Below are positions 16,622 through 19,827 of a DNA stretch of 19,827 nt, one piece after another (position 1 is the first letter of the stretch; each line of letters begins with the position of its first letter). The stretch comes from Pseudopedobacter sp039918235. GTDB taxonomy: Bacteria; Bacteroidota; Bacteroidia; Sphingobacteriales; Sphingobacteriaceae. Position numbers and translations under genes: made by a program. The notes beneath the pieces were generated by a model. The model saw only the letters and a program-made list of their open reading frames with translations. It was not told the origin of the DNA and searched no databases. The stretch covers positions 1 to 19,827 of the forward strand of contig JBDSHZ010000011.1 in assembly GCA_039918235.1 (NCBI GenBank). The letters run 5' to 3'.

Positions 16622-17704
16622 AGAGATTTAATTGGTTAGTTTAATTAATGTTATTGATTTCTTATTGAGTTTGGTTATAATCACATATTTGTTTTTTTAA
16701 TGTATAAATAGTTAGACTGCGTTTATGGCCTTAAAAAAATATTTGCATGATATTGAAAGGTTACCATACCAAGAGTTTCATTGTTAAAGACTTTGTGTTA
16801 TGGAAACGTCTTAATTTCTGTATATTAAAAGTCAAAAATTTTTGAAAGTCTTTGAGTTGGATCAGAAAAAAAAACAGGTGTGATATTTGGGATGCCTTAA
16901 TGGAATAAAAATTTAGAAAATCCGTCCAAAATAAATTAACGCTATCATATTTTTCAATAATCCAAGGACAGAAATAGTCATTACTATCAAAATTTTCAAC
17001 AAAATATCTAAACATACTTCGTAAATTTAAATGGCAAAATTAATTTGGTTCAGGTTTATAAAGAAGGTGTTAATTGGTTAGATACTACCTTCTAATAGTA
17101 AGAGACGGAATGTTGATTTTTTGGACAAAAAATTTTACTTTTTTTTAAATCTTTTCAAATAGTAGCAGGGTAACTTTCTAACTATTTGGTAAAAATCCGG
17201 GAATCTGTAACTCTGAAATTGAATTTACAGCTTAACTATTCAAATTATTTAGGATGTTTCAAGCAAGCAATGGGTGTGCGGATTTAGAAAGAACGTACTT
17301 GTGGAACAGCTTTGTAAAATAATTTAAATTTCTTTTCATCTGTTATTTTCCCGTATTGCTGTTTACAAGTATCTCGTATTTTATGATTTTTTAACTGCCG
17401 TTTCTTCACTATTTTTTTTAAGGATTGTGTCGTTCTTAATATAATAAATTACAACTTAAGCGCTTTAACAGCTAACCTAATTGAGTGCTTATTAATGTTT
17501 TGTATCAATTTCTGTCTGAAAAATATTATAGTGTAGAACAAAATGAAATTATCTTTGAAATGTTGTGTTCTTCCAACTATAACATTCCCTTTTCTAGGGA
17601 AGAAGAAATAACCAATTAATAATTTTCCAGACTCTAATGAGTTAGGATCCGAATATAATTTAATAATTAATTTAACCTAAATATTTGCCATTTAATTAGC
17701 TATT
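16622..17704. promoter_or_regulatory. Long upstream region of susC, largely noncoding
   Basis: These 1,083 bp precede susC on the minus strand and the broken sensor gene on the plus strand. No convincing gene is present; an 84-codon minus-strand frame at 16761-17015 has the composition of AT-rich noncoding DNA and no recognisable motif. The susC promoter should be here. The best candidate I can see on the minus strand is a weak pair, TTTT at 16737-16734 and TAACTATT at 16714-16707 with a 19-bp spacer, leaving a leader of about 80 bases; it matches the TTTG/TAnnTTTG consensus only partly. A small hairpin, TTCCCT-5-AGGGAA, lies at 17585-17601 before the sensor remnant. Confidence 0.4.
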
Positions 17705-18067
17705 ATGACTGTATGGATAGTTGGCATATTATTCTTCGCGTTGGGCTTTTGGTTTCTTTATACCTCAGGACAAACCTCTTATCAATTCTCACAATTAAAT
17801 GTGGGTAAAGATCTATCACATAAAAAGATTAACAACATCTATAAAGATAGAACTGGTTTTGTTTGGTCTGGTGCCTGTTCTTTTTTTGCCGGTTCGACTG
17901 CGCTAATTTCTCAAGCTACGGGAAAACGCAAAACGAAAAGGAATCTATCAGTGATAATAATATACGCAGTATTTGCGAAGGACTTGATAAGATAAAAATG
18001 AATTGGTTTTGATAGCTATAATATCGTAACCGATAAATTTTTTTCAATTATGCAAAGCATTTTGTAG
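17705..18067 (+). pseudogene. Remnant of a hybrid two-component system (HTCS) sensor, 5' end only
   Basis: The intact part of the frame (from ATG 17705) encodes a hydrophobic signal sequence, then SYQFSQLNVGKDLSHKKIN, NIYKDRTGFVW, which is the first repeat of the periplasmic propeller of Bacteroidetes HTCS regulators (usual form: GLSxNxVNxIxxDxxGFxWxGT). At the T-run 17881-17887 the frame shifts. The continuation in another frame reads RFDCANFSSYGKTQNEKES, then ISDNNIRSICEGLDKI, matching the next repeat (usual form RFDG...SISDNxIxxIxE). A second shift near 18005 gives GFDSYNIVTDKFF, again like a propeller turn. Stops follow, and nothing of the remaining propeller, histidine kinase, receiver or AraC-type DNA-binding domain is present. 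A working HTCS gene is about 4 kb. The orientation, divergent from susC, is the usual one for the regulator of such a locus. The family call rests on motif pattern recognition. Confidence 0.7.
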
Positions 18068-18211
18068 AGGTATCATATAACGGGTTAAAGCATTAGTGTG
18101 GTAAAAACATACGGAACTAGGGATTTTTGTATTGTCCTTTACAGTAGAGTCAGTGTTACAAATATAATAGTATAGCAAGAAAACAACACATTTTAAAAAA
18201 GATGCGGACCT

Positions 18212-18224
18212 GTTAAACTTTAAC
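18212..18224. repeat. Palindrome just upstream of the sigma-factor gene
   Basis: GTTAAA-C-TTTAAC is a perfect 13-bp palindrome with a single central base, ending 12 bp before the proposed ATG of the ECF sigma gene. Its position fits an operator for control of that gene. Because it is made only of AT-rich words apart from three G/C positions, chance occurrence is possible. Confidence 0.25.
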
Positions 18225-18236
18225 ATATTTGAAAAA

Positions 18237-18896
18237 ATGAAAGAGGTAAAAAGATTTCTAGTCAGTCATGACATTTTGGAGAATGATCATGCTATGGATG
18301 ATGATTTATGGATGCATTTTAAAGCGGGAGATCAGAGGGCATTTGCTAAGCTTTACAATATGTATGCAAACTTGGTGTACAATTACGCAAGTAAATTTAC
18401 CGCAAATCAGGAGTTGATAGAGGACTGTGTCCACAGCCTATTTCTTGAATTATGGAATAGTAGAGAAAACTTATCAATTCCACGATCAATTCTCTTTTAT
18501 TTTTTCAGCTCCATAAAACGCCGATTAATTAGAGAACAATCAAAACAAAGGGAGGTGCTTATTGATCTTAATGAAGATGAATACCTAATTAAAGAGCGAT
18601 ATTATTCATATGAAGATATGATGATAATATTAATTAATCAAAAGCAACAAACTTATGCTCTTAACAATGGCTTAATTAATTTAAGCGAAAAACAGCGAAA
18701 AGTAATTTTGTTGAAGTATTACAAAAGACTATCCGTTGCAGATATTGCAACAAATATGAATATAAGTTCCGAAAACGTTTATAAGCTTTTATCACGGGGA
18801 ATTTCTGCATTAAGACAATCTGTAAAGTTAATTGCTATATTTTTTTTTCCTGTATGCAAATCAATAGTGCTAATCTTTTGCGACTTTGTTGATTAA
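18237..18896 (+). CDS. ECF-type RNA polymerase sigma factor, Bacteroidetes family
   Basis: This 219-residue protein has the two domains of an extracytoplasmic-function sigma factor. Region 2 (about 30-100) includes AFAKLYNMYANLVYNYASKF and CVHSLFLELW, which bind core polymerase and the -10 element. Region 4 (about 145-196) includes LSEKQRKVILLKYY and a helix-turn-helix around SVADIATNMNISSENVYKLL for -35 recognition. The type resembles the sigma factors paired with FecR anti-sigma proteins and SusC transporters in Bacteroidetes. The first 19 residues precede the usual family start (DDDLW), so Met20 at 18294 is an alternative start. The C-terminal 20 residues are unusually hydrophobic (IAIFFFPVCKSIVLIF), perhaps an extension. 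No intact FecR gene follows, and the local SusC lacks the STN domain needed for that signalling route, so its target is unclear. Confidence 0.9.
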   Translation: MKEVKRFLVSHDILENDHAMDDDLWMHFKAGDQRAFAKLYNMYANLVYNYASKFTANQELIEDCVHSLFLELWNSRENLSIPRSILFYFFSSIKRRLIREQSKQREVLIDLNEDEYLIKERYYSYEDMMIILINQKQQTYALNNGLINLSEKQRKVILLKYYKRLSVADIATNMNISSENVYKLLSRGISALRQSVKLIAIFFFPVCKSIVLIFCDFVD

Positions 18897-19186
18897 CTAA
18901 TTGGCAGCCTTTACAGCCTAAGTTATTGATTTTCAACTTACTTATCATGCCATTTATGATTTTAAAACTTGCTAATAAATTAATCTCAAAAGATCTATTA
19001 AAAGCTTATTAAAAAGACTGAGAACAATGTCTAGTTTTCTTATTTACTATGAATTATTAAAATTCGACCTACTAATGAAAAGAATTTTAGAACCACCCTA
19101 CGTTCCAAAAAAACACCCGCCTCACAGCCAACAAACAATGTAGACGCCAGAAGTTAAATAACGAACTTGGCAAGAGAACAATAGGG

Positions 19187-19215
19187 AATTACAGGTTAGC
19201 AAGATTCCTGTAATT
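19187..19215. repeat. Inverted repeat with 9-bp perfect arms
   Basis: AATTACAGG and CCTGTAATT are perfect inverted copies around an 11-base spacer (19196-19206). The hairpin lies 290 bp past the sigma-factor stop and is followed by mixed T-rich sequence and not a clean T-tract, so terminator function is uncertain. Confidence 0.45.
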
Positions 19216-19479
19216 GTGCTTGTACTCTTTACATCTTTTTTATGTAATTTGTTGAATCAGTAACAAAGATTACTACTTCAAAAGCAAAATGAGAATTCAT
19301 TCATTCAGTGGAAATCAACAAAACTCATATTTTTATATTTTTTACCCCAATAATAGCAACTCCAATTCCATTAACGGCCTTTAAAAGCCCAATTGAACAA
19401 AAAAATATCAACCATTATGATTCGTAATTATCACGATGGAAACATCGATTCGCTTAAATAGGAAACCGATATTAATTTT

Positions 19480-19519
19480 CAGTAATGCTTAACTTTAATG
19501 TAAAACTTAAGCATTACTG
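19480..19519. repeat. Long perfect inverted repeat (13-bp arms) with nested stem
   Basis: CAGTAATGCTTAA (19480-19492) and TTAAGCATTACTG (19507-19519) are perfect inverted copies. Inside the 14-base spacer, TTTA and TAAA can pair again around ATG, giving an almost continuous 40-base hairpin with a small internal bulge. It lies 254 bp upstream of the gene that starts at 19774. There is no T-tract on either side, so a regulatory site, an attenuator-like leader structure or a mobile-element trace are all possible. The structure is seen directly; its role is unknown. Confidence 0.55.
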
Positions 19520-19773
19520 TATTGATAATTGATAGCGTTAGGCAAGTCACTCTTCAGGAAACCATTTTCCATTTATATAATTTCAGGACACAACAGGATG
19601 CACAATAAAAAAAAATGATGAATATTTAGACAATTAAACCAATTGCCTTCCTTATTATTATAAAATAAGACGACCAACTATGCTGGCAAAATAGAAAACA
19701 ATATTAAGTTGCTTTTACACTGTAAGCTATTGAACCACTTAAAACCATAAACCAAAATTCATATTCAATCGTC

Positions 19774-19827
19774 ATGAAAAAAAATCATTCCTTTTATCTT
19801 TTAACGATTTTACTGTTTATCGCATTA
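19774..19827 (+). CDS. Start of an exported protein, truncated by the window edge
   Basis: The last 18 codons of the window read MKKNHSFYLLTILLFIAL, a lysine-containing n-region followed by a hydrophobic core, i.e. the beginning of a signal peptide. The ATG is the first in a frame that remains open to the window end. It would be the next gene after the ECF sigma factor on the same strand. The rest of the protein is not visible, so neither family nor lipoprotein status can be given. Confidence 0.55.
   Translation, partial: MKKNHSFYLLTILLFIAL

Larger units (their letters stand above)
18897..19773. other. Noncoding region after the sigma gene, with two inverted repeats
   Basis: No intact gene is visible in these 877 bp. 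An anti-sigma gene would be expected here and is absent. One plus-strand stretch open for 33 codons but lacking a start (19162-19260) reads RTWQENNRELQVSKIPVIVL, VLFTSFLC, a polar segment followed by a possible membrane segment; it could be debris of a membrane protein such as an anti-sigma factor, but this is too short to decide. Two perfect inverted repeats (19187-19215 and 19480-19519) are listed separately. Confidence 0.5.

Noticed and set aside
16761..17015. 84-codon minus-strand frame upstream of susC
   Set aside because: Its composition is dominated by Phe, Leu, Asn and Lys as expected from AT-rich noncoding DNA, and I see no motif or useful context.
17585..17601. Small hairpin TTCCCT-5-AGGGAA as a terminator
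   Set aside because: The stem is only 6 bp, lacks a following T-tract and does not follow any gene.
18044..18226. 60-codon minus-strand frame before the sigma gene
   Set aside because: It overlaps the end of the HTCS remnant and the sigma upstream region, and has no recognisable features.
18222..18229. CATATTTG as a -7 promoter box (7 of 8 to TAnnTTTG) for the sigma gene
   Set aside because: It would start transcription about at the proposed ATG and has no TTTG at the right distance upstream. It would make sense only if translation starts at Met20, which is unproven.
1..19827. CRISPR arrays, tRNA and rRNA genes, phage genes or a defence system
   Set aside because: I saw no regularly spaced repeats, no tRNA-like cloverleaf and no phage or defence-type protein among the readable frames.

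Overview
The window looks like a Bacteroidota chromosome segment, most likely from the Sphingobacteriaceae/Pedobacter side of the phylum. The signs are AT-rich DNA, a SusC/SusD pair, lipoproteins with LSSC-type lipoboxes, a Bacteroidetes-type ECF sigma factor, and start codons without obvious Shine-Dalgarno sequences. The genus assignment is an inference. The window is dominated by one polysaccharide utilization locus (PUL) whose gene content points to beta-mannan, probably galactomannan or acetylated galactoglucomannan.

Layout: (1) 412-3282, minus strand: a GH97 glycosidase of the retaining, alpha-galactosidase-like type, followed by a secreted SGNH/GDSL esterase. (2) 3283-3798: divergent promoter region. 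(3) 3799-9422, plus strand: secreted GH26 beta-mannanase, GPH-family cation:sugar symporter, GH130 mannosylglucose phosphorylase, a 152-residue membrane protein of unknown function, and an AGE-family cellobiose/mannobiose 2-epimerase. Apart from the small membrane protein, this is the gene set and order of the mannan operon described in Bacteroides fragilis (GH26 - symporter - GH130 - epimerase). (4) 9423-10667: convergent intergenic region with a decayed DDE transposase, a 21-bp-period direct repeat and a strong hairpin terminator. (5) 10668-16621, minus strand: SusC-like transporter, SusD-like lipoprotein and a two-domain surface glycan-binding lipoprotein (DUF1735-like plus beta-sandwich). 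(6) 16622-18236: mostly noncoding, but 17705-18067 holds the broken 5' end of a hybrid two-component system (HTCS) sensor, oriented divergently from susC. (7) 18237-18896: an ECF sigma factor with no intact anti-sigma gene after it. (8) 18897-19773: noncoding, with two perfect inverted repeats. (9) 19774 to the end: the signal peptide of a gene cut off by the window edge.

Proposed working of the locus (inference from known families): the GH26 enzyme, helped by GH97 removal of alpha-galactose and by SGNH deacetylation, produces manno-oligosaccharides. The surface lipoproteins and SusC/SusD bind and import oligosaccharides across the outer membrane. The symporter carries mannobiose into the cytoplasm. 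The epimerase converts Man-Man to Man-Glc, and GH130 phosphorolyses Man-Glc to mannose-1-phosphate and glucose.

The most notable points are the remains of what was probably the locus's own HTCS regulator, the orphan sigma factor beside it, and an uncharacterised membrane protein translationally coupled to the epimerase.
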